A stretch of 64,000 nucleotides of DNA from NCBI GenBank assembly GCA_031216915.1, contig CM062295.1:183100927-183164926 (forward strand). Direction: 5' to 3'. The DNA is from Pictodentalium vernedei (lineage: Eukaryota > Mollusca > Scaphopoda > Dentaliida > Dentaliidae). The notes beneath the pieces were generated by a model. The model saw only the letters and a program-made list of their open reading frames with translations. It had not been told where the DNA came from and searched no databases. How positions within the stretch are numbered: the first letter of the stretch is position 1; every line of letters starts with the position of its first letter. Position numbers and translations under genes: made by a program. Below are positions 32,590-43,828 of this stretch, piece after piece.

Positions 32590-33350
32590 GACACGCAACT
32601 AAAGAGGTGCTACTTTTATCTTTACAGTTTACATATTCTAATGAAAACTAATTCTACCTTCTTCTTTTAAGCAGGTACACAGATGTTTTTTTGACCAGCA
32701 CCCCAATAACCTCTACAGACAGTCTAACCGTTATGGAAACAGTCACCCCCACGGCTCCTGAACATCCTCCGCTCCATCCCTAAAAGTGGTCAACCACTTT
32801 AAGGGAGGCGAGCGTTGGTCCTGCATCCCGCCTCTGCCCCTTTTTGTAAGCGCAATGCGCATCTTTTGTCCCAACCCAATAGGATTACAATGCAGGCCTG
32901 CCCCCGAACCAGGGAAGTTCGGGTCTTCTTCTTGGTGGTCCCCGAAAGGGGTCGTTGTTGTTTTCCTCCAAAGAATCCAACTATAACAGAGACAGCCTGA
33001 GGCAGATTATACTTGCCAGTGATGGCCATCACTCATTATCATCCTCGAAGCGGCAGACTATACTTGCCCGAAAATCCAGATCGACTGCACCCTCGGGGAG
33101 AGGTAGTACCTTTGTGAGAGGACCCAACCTCCCACACTGGTCCTCACTCGAGGGTTCAACCGACATCTGCCAATGATACTACCCATCCACAACTGGACAC
33201 TACTGGACACACCAGCCGAATACCGGATCCTTTTCCTCCTTCAACACGCCTTGACATGTGAGAGCCAACCTATACAGTCACAGAGGGTCGAAAGGGGATT
33301 GTCCCCCACACCGTCCCTGCGCGCCTTCGGCGCGCGAAATCATCATTTCG
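32590..33350 (+). repeat. LINE 3' tail region
   Basis: Non-coding part between the folded duplications and the 3' end of the insertion. The final 350 bp resemble 6450-6810. GGCAGA(T/C)TATACTTGCC occurs twice (about 33002 and 33052). The end is GCGCCTTCGGCGCGCGAAAT, itself a short hairpin. Confidence 0.6.
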
Positions 33351-35625
33351 GATCATTTGCATGAATTTACTCCTGTCACACAAACTGTTTATTTACTTGT
33401 CGCATCTTTTTCGACTGCAACATATTCATGCCTCCCATGACAATTACACGAATCCACTCCTGTCAGTCCGAAAAGTGAATAACTTATCAACCAACCACTT
33501 TGTTGCGTATTAGTTATGAGAGCCCACCAAATCTCAGTGCAGCACTAATATAAACCGAGTCCCGTCATCCCAGCTTGCACTTGCTGGTGTCTTGTTCCCA
33601 CTCCAATCCCAAAGTGTCAACCCAGCACCCGGTACCTCCCAGTACCTATACTGTAGCGCCTTTTACCCTAAAACACAACGTTTTCTCTCTACTTTACAAA
33701 GTTTGTGTCTGTCTAACACTCCAAATCCAAAGTGTTGATCCAGTACCCGGTACTTCCTAGTGCATACTGTAGTGTTTTTTACCCTAAAACTCAATGTTTT
33801 CTCACTTCTTTTCCTGTCAGCTCCACACTGATTGTAGTGATTTTTACCCTAAAACACAAAGTTTACTCACTACTTTACAAGACACACACCCATAAATACC
33901 AAATATTTCCTTCCAGCTCCACATTGAATGGAGTGATTTTTACCACAACTCACAAAGTGTACTCACTACTTTGCAAGATACAGACCCGTAAATACCAAAT
34001 AGCTCCACCAACTCCACTGAAAGGTTTCACCCCTACAGTGAAACCAATCACCCACTCCCTTGGTGGATTTTTCACCTACTTTCCACTTTGGTAACTGAGA
34101 CACATCGTCTCTTGACACGCTGTTATTCCAGGGACCCGTCATACAGCATAACTTTAACCCCATCCCGCGTCCATTTTGACCGAGCAAATCGACGATGCTA
34201 CTGGGTGTATAATAACCTTACATCAGCGATAGCTATAAACCTACCGTCGGATTCCCTTTCCCCTCGTTGCTTTGAAAAGTCTGGATTAGGTGTAACTAGT
34301 TACCCCCTGCGGATAATGCTTCCGGACGAATGATTAAGGCCCTCGCGTATTACCAACGTCAGTGTTAGAAAACGGTATGCCCAGTACAAGGCTGCAGAAG
34401 CCATACAAAACCGACAATTTATGGTCAATACCCAGCAATCTCCTGACCCCCAGGACCAAATTGAAAAATTGAAACCCATAACCGTGAGCCCAAGAGGCGA
34501 ATGAAATCCCCCCCCCCCCCCCGGTGAATCCCAAACGTGGCAGGAAGGGCATGACTAACATTGTTTCCACACAAAACCCAATTACATGTAGTAATGAAAA
34601 GATTGACCTTTCACCCGACAAGTCTCAACGGTCCATACACCTTTCGCACTTATCCAGGGAGATACCCGGAAGTGACAACTCCAACAGTGAAGTATCCAGT
34701 CCCGCGCATATAAAGAAGGACAACTTGAACCCGATTCCCCGTATCTCCGAGCGAGATGAAGCCCCCTCAACGTCGTTTACTGCCACACTTAACCAGCTAC
34801 AACATGACACCCCAATTAACAATACGATCCTCCGTGATCCCATACTCTCAAACGGTCACATGAGCGCCCCCACCCAGTACTTGTGACCCCTATCTTCAAT
34901 ATCAACTCATGAACCGACAGTAATACAGGACATCCAGTATCATAAGACTGATTGGTCCTGGGGGCGCCGTGGCTCAGTAGGTATACGTGCAAGCTACAAA
35001 CCGAGAGGTCCTTGGTTCGGCAACCGCGTTGTGTCCTTGGGAAAGACACTTCACCCCCATTGCCTACGTGGGGGCACGGTGGCGCTGTGTACTAAGGCGT
35101 ACTGCATGTCGATTGAGCACCTGTCTTCAACCAATGCTGACCCTGCTTGTGTGGAGTTAATATGCTGGGGAGCTGACAGTTGCTCGCCGTTGCTCGGTGG
35201 TTCTTTTCGGGTACTCCGGCTTCCTCCATCCGTAAAACTGTTATGGTCATGATTAGTCATTGCGCAGAAATATGTGATCTTAAGCAACAACAAATAAATA
35301 AATAAATAAATTGATTGGTCCCCTATGTTCTTAACGGCTGAAACCCATTCCAGCCTGTGAAACCTTAATTTTCGCCATCCATGAGAGCATAGTTCCACCA
35401 GGACCACGTGCCACAGACCACTCCCCCTTAACTCACAAGGTGATACAGACACACACCCAAACCCGAACAGCGCATCACACCATTGATTTGTCCTCCGACA
35501 ATATCCAACTATGAATACGCTTCTTACTCCTCCAGTGGGACTCCCAACTATACCCCTCAAAACGACACCACTGCGAACCACCCTGCAATGATAGTTGAAA
35601 CTCAAACTCGTGAACATACCGCCCG
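33351..35625. repeat. Left inner arm of the giant palindrome
   Basis: Inverted relative to 36272-38690. For example, ATTACACGAATCCACTCCTG (33444) is complemented near 38578, and GACTATCATTGCAG at 36311 complements 35585. The longest frame (34524-34886) recurs in the opposite arm with changes, which is expected of a repeat. I do not recognise it as a protein. Confidence 0.85.
34959..35311 (+). mobile_element. SINE with tRNA-like head
   Basis: Head: GGCGCCGTGGCTCAGTAGG (A box) and GGTCCTTGGTTCGGCAACC (B box), a pol III promoter. The body has CGTTGTGTCCTTGGGAAAGA and continues to a (AAAT)n tail. The perfect target duplication TGATTGGTCC lies at 34949-34958 and 35312-35321. The body is shared with the 5S-headed copies at 41365 and 51250. 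Confidence 0.9.
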
Positions 35626-36271
35626 GTTTGACCTATCGCTGCTACAGCTCCCAAAAAATGTTTGACCCAATTGGCGGTCCTCCCAAATAAGCGAAAATGC
35701 CCCTCCCGCCAAACAGTGAACCCTGCAATGTTGTGTTGAAAAGATGTCCCCGCGACATTTGAAACAACAAGTAGCACCCCACTTTCTATTTTGCTACTCC
35801 CGGTCCCATAAAGGGATTTCCCCCCAAAGATACCCGTAGTAGCATCCCCACCGTAGATCTGGCCATTTGGTGCCTCTCTCCACCCTATATCAAACACCCC
35901 CCCCCCACCCTTGGGGAGCAATAACAGTTTCCCTTCCTCCTGGTACCCCAAGAAGAAAGAGGGACCATCCTCCAGAGGACTGAATCCTGCCAATGATATA
36001 AGGGAAATATGCTCTCATGACACGAGAGCATCGTCTATGCCTACCAGTTACAAAGCATCCACCCCATCCTTTTCGCTACTCCCTTTCCCACAAAGGGCCC
36101 CTTTCCCGGCTGACCTGAGTAGCTTAGATCTCTGATTTATCGGCAATCTGATGCCTCTTGGTCCCTATATGCCCTCCTCCCCGGAGAGTTCTGCCTAGCT
36201 TGGGTGCATCACCACCTCCTTTTCTTATCTGAGTCTAAACACTGAAAGTTCTGGAAAACTTTCTCATCCAA
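35626..36271. other. Unpaired centre of the giant palindrome
   Basis: About 650 bp without an inverted partner, AT-balanced, with a poly-C run at about 35898. Short frames only. Confidence 0.6.
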
Positions 36272-38690
36272 ATGCTGCATGCGGGCGGTATGTTCACGGG
36301 TTTGAGTTTCGACTATCATTGCAGAGTGGTTCGCAGTGGTGTCGTTTTTGAGGGGTATTGTTGGGAGTCCCACTGGAGAAGTATGAAAGGTGTATTCATA
36401 GTTGGGTATTGTTGGAGAACAAATCAATGGTGTGATGCGCTATCGGGGTTTGGGCGGGCAAGATGTTGCTCTCATAAATTGGGTGTGTGTCTGTGTCATC
36501 TTGTGAGTTAAGAGGGAGTGGCGCGTGGTCCCGGTGGAACTATGCTCTCATGGATGGCGAAATTAAGGTTTCCCAGGAATGGGTTTCAGCCGGTGAGAAC
36601 ATAGGGGACCAATCAATCTTATGGGACGGGATGTCCTGTATTACTGTCGAATCATGAGTTGACGTTGGGGGTGGGGTCACAAGTACTGGGGGATGTCCTG
36701 TGAGCGGTTGAGAGTATATGATCATGGAAGATCGTATTGTTAATTGGGGTGCCATGTTGTAGCTGGTTAAGGGTGGCAGTAAACGACGTTGAGGGGGCTT
36801 CATCTCGTTCGGAGATACTGGAATGGGTTCAAGTTGTCCTTCTTTATATGCGCGGGACTGGATACTTCACTGTTGGATTGTCACTTCCGGGCATCTCCCT
36901 GGATAAGTGTGAAAGGTGTATGGACCGTTGAGACTTGGCGGGTGAAAGGTCAATCTTTTCATTACTACATGTAATTGGGTTTTGTGTGGAAACAATGTTA
37001 GTCATGCCCTTCCTGCCACGTTTGGGATTCACCGGGGAGGGTGGGGGGGGGGGGGGGGGGGGGGTTAGGGGCGATTCCATTCGCCTCTTGGGCTCACGGT
37101 TATGGGTTTCAATTTTTCAATTTGGTCCTGGGGGTCAGGAGACTGCTGGGTATTGACCATAAATTGTCGGTTTTATCTGGCTTCTGCAGTCTTGTACTGG
37201 GCATACCCTTTTCTAACACTGACGTTGGTAATACGTGAGGCCTTAATCATTCGTCCGGAAGCATTATCCGCAGGAGGTAGCTAGTTACGCCTAAACCAGA
37301 CTTTTCAAACATGAGTTGATATTGAAGATAGGGGTCACAAGTACTGGGTGGGGTGTGTGTGTGTGGGGGGGGGGGGCTCTCCTGTGACCGGTTGAGAGTA
37401 TGGGATCACGGAGGATCGTATTGTTAATTGGGGTGTTATGTTGTAGCTGGTTAAGGGTTGCAGTACACGACGTTGAGGGTGCTTCATCTTGTTCGGAGAT
37501 ACTGGGAATCGGGTTCAAGTTGTCCTTCTATATATGCCCGGGACTGTATACATCACCACTGGAGTTGTCACTTTCGGGTATATCTCTGGAGGAGTGTGAA
37601 CGGTGTATGGACCGTTGAGACTTGTCGGGCGACAGGTCAATCTTTTCATTACTACATGTAATTGGGTTTTGTGTGGAAACAATGTTAGTCATGCCCATCC
37701 TGCCACGTTTGGGATTCACAGGAGGGGGGATTCTATTCGCCTCTTGGGCTCAGGATTATGGGTTTCAGTTTGGGTGTGTAATTGTGAGAACGGCTCCTGT
37801 GTGTCAGGAGATTGCTGGGTACTGACCATAAATTCACGGTTTCGTCTAGCATCTGTAGCCTTTTACTGGGCAAGCCCTTTTCTAACACTGACGTTGGTAA
37901 TACTTGAGGTCCTTAATCACTCGTTCGGAAGCAGTATCCGCAGGAGGTAACTAGTTACGCCTAATCCAGACTTTTCAAACTAACGAGAGGAAAGGGAATC
38001 CTAGGGTAGGTTTATAGCTGTCGCTGGTGTAGGGTAGCACCGTCGATTTGCTCGGTCAAAATGGACTCGGGAATGGAGTTAAACTTGTGTTGTATGTCTC
38101 AGTCAGCAAAGTGGAAAGTAGGTGAAAAATCCATCAAGGGAGTGGGGATGAAATCTTTCAGTGTGGAGGTAGGAGAGCTATTTGTATTTACGGGTCTGTG
38201 TCTTGTACAGTAGTGAGTAAACTCTGTGAGTTGTGGTACAAATCACTCCATTCAATGTAGAGCTGGAAGGAAATATTTAGTATTTATAGGTGAGTGGTGA
38301 GTAAACTTTGTGTTTTAGGGTAAACATCACTACAATCAGCATGGGCTGGGAGGAAAAGAAGTGAGAAATCGTTGAGTTTTAGGGTAAAAAAACATTACAG
38401 TATGCACTAGGAGGTACCGGGCGCTAGGTTGACACTTTGGGTTGGGAGTGGGAACAAGACACCAGCAAGTGCAAGTTCGGATGACGGGACTCGGTTTATA
38501 TTAGTGCTGGACTGAGAGTTGGTGGGCTCTCATAACTTCGCAACAAGGTGATTGGTTGATAAGTTTTCTGAGTGACAGGAGTGGATTCGTGTAATTGTCA
38601 TGGGGGGGGGGGGGGGGGGGTGGGGGGGGGCATGAATATGTTGCAGTCGGAAAAGATGCGACAAGTGAATAAACAGTTTGAATGAATCCA
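36272..38690. repeat. Right inner arm of the giant palindrome
   Basis: Inverted copy of the left inner arm. It differs by an internal tandem duplication of about 650 bp (CGGAAGCA(T/G)TATCCGCAGGAGG occurs at both 37256 and 37927) and by G-runs near 37040, 37365 and 38602. Confidence 0.85.
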
Positions 38691-38729
38691 TGCTAATGAT
38701 CAAAGGGTGACACCGATTATATATGCTTA

Positions 38730-39148
38730 TCTCGAGATCTTGAGATATTATCTCGAGATCTCGACATAGTTTCTCGAGATCTCGAGATATTATCTCGAGA
38801 TCTTGAGATATTATCTCGAGATCTTGAGATATTATCTTGAGATCTCGACATAGTTACTCGAGATCTCGAGATAATATCTCGAGATCTTCAGATATTATCT
38901 CGAGATCTTGAGATAGTTTCTCGAGATCCTGAGATATTATCTCGAGATCTTGAGATATTATCTCGAGATCTTGAGATAATTATCTCAAGATCTTGAGATA
39001 GTTTCTCGAGATATTGAGATATTATCTCGAGATCTCGAGATATTATCTCGAGATCTTGAGATATTATCTCGAGATCTTGAGATAATTATCTCGAGATCTT
39101 GAGATAGTTTCTCGAGATCTTGAGATATTATCTCGAGATCTCGAGATA
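38730..39148. repeat. TCTCGAGATC palindromic satellite, right
   Basis: Longer and more diverged (many TCTTGAGA variants) than the left copy. Units ATCTCGAGATCTTGAGATATT repeat with about 21-bp spacing. Confidence 0.95.
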
Positions 39149-39183
39149 AAAAAAGTATTGAGGGTGGCCTAAATCAGCCACCG

Positions 39184-41351
39184 TATAGATTGGATGGCAT
39201 AGCATTCCTTGTTTTTTCCAATTTCACGTACACGTTGTCTATTAGGCTTTCTTCAAAGCAGCCCTTCGGGCTGCTTTTGCGCGCGCTAAAATTAATGAGA
39301 ACCGTTAGGTAAACAACGAAAAGTCAGACATTCTAATATGAAATAGGTGCTACCTAAAGTGCGAACGTAGTTACAACTTACAGTACGTCTAGAGTGTATT
39401 ATCACTAAATCACCCGCAGAGTGGAGATCCCACCCAAGCAATAATTGCAAATTTGTTGCAAAGCATAACAAGCACAAGCAAAGTTCCAGCCAATGAATCC
39501 CTGGGTTACACTGGGAGGTCCATTGACTGAAGCATTGCTTGCGTTTTTTGCCCATGTGCGCAGAATTTGAAAGTAATACTTTGGGTGATAACGCCACCCA
39601 ACGGGTCATTTTGTTACAATCCACTCTCCACGTACTGTATTTTGTAAATTTTAATAAAAAATATACAGGAGGATGTCTTGGGTGTGTGTAATTCCGTACC
39701 CATCACCAAAATCATTTCGTACCCCAGTGTTTTCGTACCCAAAACCATTTTGAACACTTTAGAAAAAAGTAAATTTGTGCCCCAAAAATAATAATAGAAT
39801 GTCCATGGCAATATTCATAGCAGTTTATTTGCCAGGGGTATAATTTGAAAAAAAAATAGGTATTAAATTTAACATTTATAAGCAAAATTGATCACAACAT
39901 AGCATTAAGTAATGAATCCACCACCTTTAGAATTAATTATTTATTTATTGGTTTTTAATGTCACATACTTATGCACAATAGGTAATCGTGGCCGTGACAG
40001 TTTTACGGGGTCTAAGTCGGTCAGAGCGGAAAAATAAAATCTAAACTCTTTCATATTGAACTAATGGGTCTCCTATTTCATGAGGTGACAAAATATAATT
40101 CAATTAAATTTATTATTTAATAAATAGGCACATTCATTCAATTAGGTTTCATTTTGTACTATTATTCATTGTTCAAACTAACAACTATTTGTTTTGTAAT
40201 ATCATGCACAACTCAGGCTGCACAGTGGGGAAAATAATGTTAAATACTTGTGACTGATACTTCCAAAAGGTCACGCGCTCAAAGCTGGCAACCTTTCTTT
40301 CAGTTGGCTGGACTGCCCATGTGTACCAGAGCAGGTGTGCTCACTGTGCTGCTTGGAACATGTAACACACATTGCATGAGAAAGTTTGATAGCTTTGAGA
40401 AGCAGTGCAAAATCCGAAAGAGGCTGCTGACTGGGACTGACAATAAATCCTTGAGTGAAAAAGACAACAGAAGGATGAAATGGCGCATCAGTCGGGAAAG
40501 TACTTGATTCCTACTCCTATGTTCTAAATGATCATATCTGTAGTACTGATATGTTTTTGTATTTTCTACTCCATATTATTCTGATTTGATCCCCTATTTT
40601 TATTCATTTTCACCAGGCTGGACTGCAGTCTAATTCTCATAAAGCACTGTTTTGGACTAAATTCTTAACATCTTCCATAGCTGTAGATAGTTGAAGTTAT
40701 GTTGGAATTTTGAGGTTATTTATCCAAGATATGGCACTTTGAAATATTATGAAGTCAGTTTGTAACTTCAGTATAATATTCCACCCTGTACTATTAGTCC
40801 TCACCATACTATATATGGACGACAGCCACAGGAGTATACCCCCCTCTCATATTCCCAATAAAGTTAACACAAGAAACATGAGGACATTGGTCAATGGATG
40901 AATATGCATATAGAATTAGAATATGGAATACAGATCGCTCTCACCAGTCATCACATTTCTCAACAACCCCCAGCACCCGGCCCCACCCACAACCACACTG
41001 CCAACACACCACCAATTTCACTGTGACCCATCCATCCAATGAAAAGAAGAACTACAGTTTGATGCTAATAGAATTCCTCAACACCTTTATGGTGAGCAAG
41101 ACCCTACTGAATCAGCCCGAAAAGTCTGTCCAGGCTGAAGGCTTGTTTAAGAGACTTTACTGAGGTGGGAATTGGAGAAGCATGGAGTTAGAGAAGCGAT
41201 ACACCCTGGAGAGAGCAGATCACCATTAAATCACAAACCTTTACAACAATTATTGTGCACACTTTTTGAGAACAGAACTCACAAAACAATAAAAGTTACA
41301 ACACAAATCCCTGGGGTGCAATCCGTCTATGAGTTGAACATTTACAGGTTC
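39184..41351. other. No gene recognised; a SINE fragment inside
   Basis: 39932-40030 is the reverse-oriented 3' tail of the SINE family (TTATTTATTGG...GACAGTTTTACGGG). The frames at 39292-39624 (minus), 40250-40507 and 40894-41163 show no known domain and look accidental. Confidence 0.5.
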
Positions 41352-41364
41352 TTATACAGTAGTT

Positions 41365-41762
41365 GGGGGCGTGGTGGCGTTGCGGTAACCGGTTTTCGTC
41401 AAGATCACCGAAGTTAAGCAACGTCGAGCCCAGTTTGTCCTCGGATGGGTGACCGTCTGAGCGATCGATTCGGACTCCCGCGTTGTGTCCTTGGGCAAGG
41501 CACTTAACCCCGATTGTCCACATGGGGGCACGATGACGTCGTATACTAAGGCGTACTGCACGTCGATGGTGCGCATGTCTTCAACCAATGTAACTCTGCC
41601 TGTGCTGCATTGCGGAGTAACGATGTTGGGGAGCTGGCAGCTGCTCATCGTTGCTCGGTGGTTCTCTCCGGGTACTCCGGCTTCCTCCACCCGTAAAACT
41701 GTCACGGTCATGATTATCCATTGTGCATAAGTATGTGACCTTAAACAACAACAAATAAATAA
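41365..41762 (+). mobile_element. SINE with 5S rRNA-derived head
   Basis: GATCACCGAAGTTAAGCAAC and, further on, GGATGGGTGACCGTCTGAG match the inner part of 5S rRNA that holds the pol III internal promoter. The common SINE body follows (CGTTGTGTCCTTGGGCAAGG) and then an AAATAAAT tail. The target duplication TTATACAG(T/C)AGTT lies at 41352-41364 and 41763-41775 with one mismatch. This is the SINE3-type design. Confidence 0.9.
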
Positions 41763-41775
41763 TTATACAGCAGTT

Positions 41776-43552
41776 TCTAAAAAAATAGTACCCTGCAAAA
41801 AACTTAATACATTCAGAGTGGTATGTTGTGATTTCACCCTGGGACTTGCTTAGGAGGATTTAGACCGAAGTCATAAGAAAATAATCCAGCATCATCACAG
41901 CCCTGTGATTTTCTACTTCCGACATCAATAAATTCAATTTGGCAAAAGTTTTGTTGCCCATCATAACATTCATTTCAAATAAATTTGTTGTTGTCCTTCA
42001 AAATTACAACTTCCACCCCCCACCACCCATCACCACAGCCAATATGTTCTAACTAGTGTTCACAGTAATTACTATTCACCAAAAAATCTAGTTACTTGCC
42101 ACGACTCTGTATATTTTTATGGTCTTTTTGTGAAATTCTAGTTTATTCTCTAGGCTATGCCCCGGGAGTGGGAGCGAAATCTGAACATTTCTTCAACACC
42201 CGACATGACGTGTATTGTTGTGTGTCGTTTGCGATGGGAAATTGGGTGGAAAAACCACTGTCAGATAGAAATTTGAAGTTTGATTTGGGGGTGGGGTGGG
42301 GTGGGGTGGGAGGGACAGCTATCCCCCTCAAGTGGCACCGCCACTGGATTGTTAAACATCATGTAAAAAGGATCAGATAGAAAATGAATTTACTATCAGT
42401 GAGTGTCAGTAAAATTGTCTGGTATCAAATTTATGGAATTAATTCCGATGATTTAATTTGTAATTGTAGTCCGATTTAGCTGATCGCCTTAAATTGCAAA
42501 TGCATTTGGAATTGGATTTGGAGACTGACAGACTGACTGACTGTTTGATCAAACACGACAGTAGTTCACCTTTTGATCTTCCTTATCTTTCGAAGGAATC
42601 AATCATGAACTATTTACTGAATGATTTTATATTCAAAAACAAAATGTATCAACACTGCGTGTACACGTATTGATAATTGTCTCTTGCTATCACAGCCCGA
42701 AGACGGCAAACCGTCTTTCCCACAGGTACTCGGCACAAAAGCTTATTCATTCCCCTTTCCGTTGATACTGGGTATTGTTGGATACGTTGTGTGAATCAAA
42801 TTTGAGGGGGGGGGGGGGGGAACGAAGATGAGTGCTATCGTTTTCGAAAAGCGACTTGTTTACCTTGTTAATATTTATATACCATTACAGGGGCACGTCA
42901 GCATAGATTCAAAAATGGTATCAAATATCATTTTTCTTTCGATTTCCCAGCTTGTGCCGAGTACCTGTGGTCTTTCCTAGCCAAAATTGGTATACAACGT
43001 TAAAAGAAGCACCGCGTGACGCAAAAGTGGGTCAATCCGAAAGAAGCAACAATTTTCTGTGGAGTTCCCACTGCAGTGGAGGTGCTTGGGTGTAAGTTTC
43101 TGTACACTGTATCACTTCAAAACCTCAAAAATGAAAAGTTCGTGTTCGAAATATCATTAGCAGGTACCGGTACCGTAACTTCTTGATAAATATTAAAGTG
43201 GAAAAAATCGTTCCAAAAGTATTATTACGTCAGAATAAAAGAGAAAAAATGACAATCCGAAAAGTACAATGCATTGCAGTAAAGGGCAAAGTCTCAGGAA
43301 TCCCATTGTGTCCCTCTTTTAATTGTATATTATGTATCTTCCAGCGGAAATCGTCCTAAGCATGAGAGGGGTAAAACTTTTGTTTACAAAAAAAGAGCGT
43401 CAGAAATGAGAAATGCGAGAAAACATCAACTCGTCGTTTTTAAACGTTTCGCGAAAGGAAAATACTTCAAATTATAGAATTTCTTGCAACACACTTGTTC
43501 TTAGATATTTTATTAACAAGCGTGCGACTTTGTACAAGCAACTGGAGTTTAA
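41776..43552. other. No gene recognised
   Basis: CCACAGGTACTCGGCACAA (42720) is exactly complemented at 42952-42970, a spaced inverted repeat with a loop of about 210 bp. There is a GT-rich run near 42285 and a G run at 42806. No protein family was recognised. Confidence 0.5.
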
Positions 43553-43557
43553 AAAAT

Positions 43558-43797
43558 TGTGGTGAATTTATGGGCCGAACTACATGGTGCAGACCGGCTG
43601 GAAATTACTCTCCTGTCAATGGAACATCGCCAATACTACTCACAAAAGTCCGGGCTGTTGACAGTGATTGAAGTTTCCTTTGATAAAGACGTTTGTTGAC
43701 ATCTCCAGAGAGATATTGATTATATAGATACTTGGATGGTGAGTCCATAATAATATTATGTATTATATAGATCGTATTACACCACGAGATATGTAAT
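43558..43797 (+). repeat. 5' LTR (240 bp)
   Basis: Starts TGTGGTGAATTTATGG and ends ATATGTAAT. I see no mismatch to the 3' LTR. The end is not a canonical CA. The border was set by the AAAAT duplication and by the PBS two bases downstream. Confidence 0.9.
43739..43744 (+). promoter_or_regulatory. Candidate splice donor in the 5' LTR
   Basis: GGATG|GTGAGTCC is a near-consensus 5' splice site about 60 bp before the LTR end. It would lie in the transcribed leader and could pair with the acceptor at 48354 to make a TatD mRNA. Confidence 0.6.
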
Positions 43798-43799
43798 AA

Positions 43800-43817
43800 T
43801 GGCGACGAGTTCAATTG
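43800..43817 (+). other. Primer-binding site
   Basis: TGGCGACGAGTTCAATTG follows the LTR after two bases. TGGCGAC is a common start for a tRNA 3'-end complement. The matching tRNA was not identified. Confidence 0.7.
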
Positions 43818-43828
43818 GAAATGCGTGA

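Larger units (their letters stand above)
28903..33350 (+). mobile_element. Jockey-like LINE, 5' truncated, 11-bp TSD
   Basis: GATCATTTGCA occurs at 28892-28902 and again at 33351-33361, and together these rebuild the giant palindrome's left arm. The insert begins inside ORF1 and contains endonuclease and reverse transcriptase, then a long 3' region with tandem duplications. Truncation at the 5' end plus a target duplication are hallmarks of target-primed reverse transcription. The 3' 350 bp are shared with 6450-6810. Confidence 0.85.
28573..39183. mobile_element. Giant foldback element (10.6 kb palindrome)
   Basis: The outer ends CGGTGGCTGATTTAGGCCAC (28573) and its complement (ending 39183) are followed inward by CCTCAATACTTTTTTT, a TCTCGAGATC satellite, then AAGCATATATAATCGGTGTC, all mirrored on the right (38700-39150). 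Beyond that, 33351-35625 is the inverted copy of about 36272-38690, with an unpaired centre of about 650 bp. The left arm is split by a LINE (28903-33350) and a SINE (34959-35311). The right arm has an extra tandem copy of about 650 bp (near 36650-37310 and 37320-37980). I see no clear target duplication and no transposase. Confidence 0.8.

Noticed and set aside
34524-34886. 120-residue ORF in the giant palindrome
   Set aside because: Not kept as a gene: the copies in the opposite arm are broken and no domain is recognised. Mentioned as a finding only.
34963-35030. Functional tRNA gene
   Set aside because: A and B boxes are there but no cloverleaf with a proper acceptor stem. It is the head of a SINE.
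40250-40507. 85-residue ORF
   Set aside because: No recognisable motif, no supporting signals, and a minus-strand shadow frame.
41400-41460. 5S rRNA gene (also at 51290-51345)
   Set aside because: Only the inner promoter part of 5S is present. It is followed by a SINE body and tail and flanked by a target duplication.
42720-42970. Transposon bounded by the CCACAGGTACTCGGCACAA inverted pair
   Set aside because: No target duplication was visible and the spacing is short. Kept only as an inverted repeat note.
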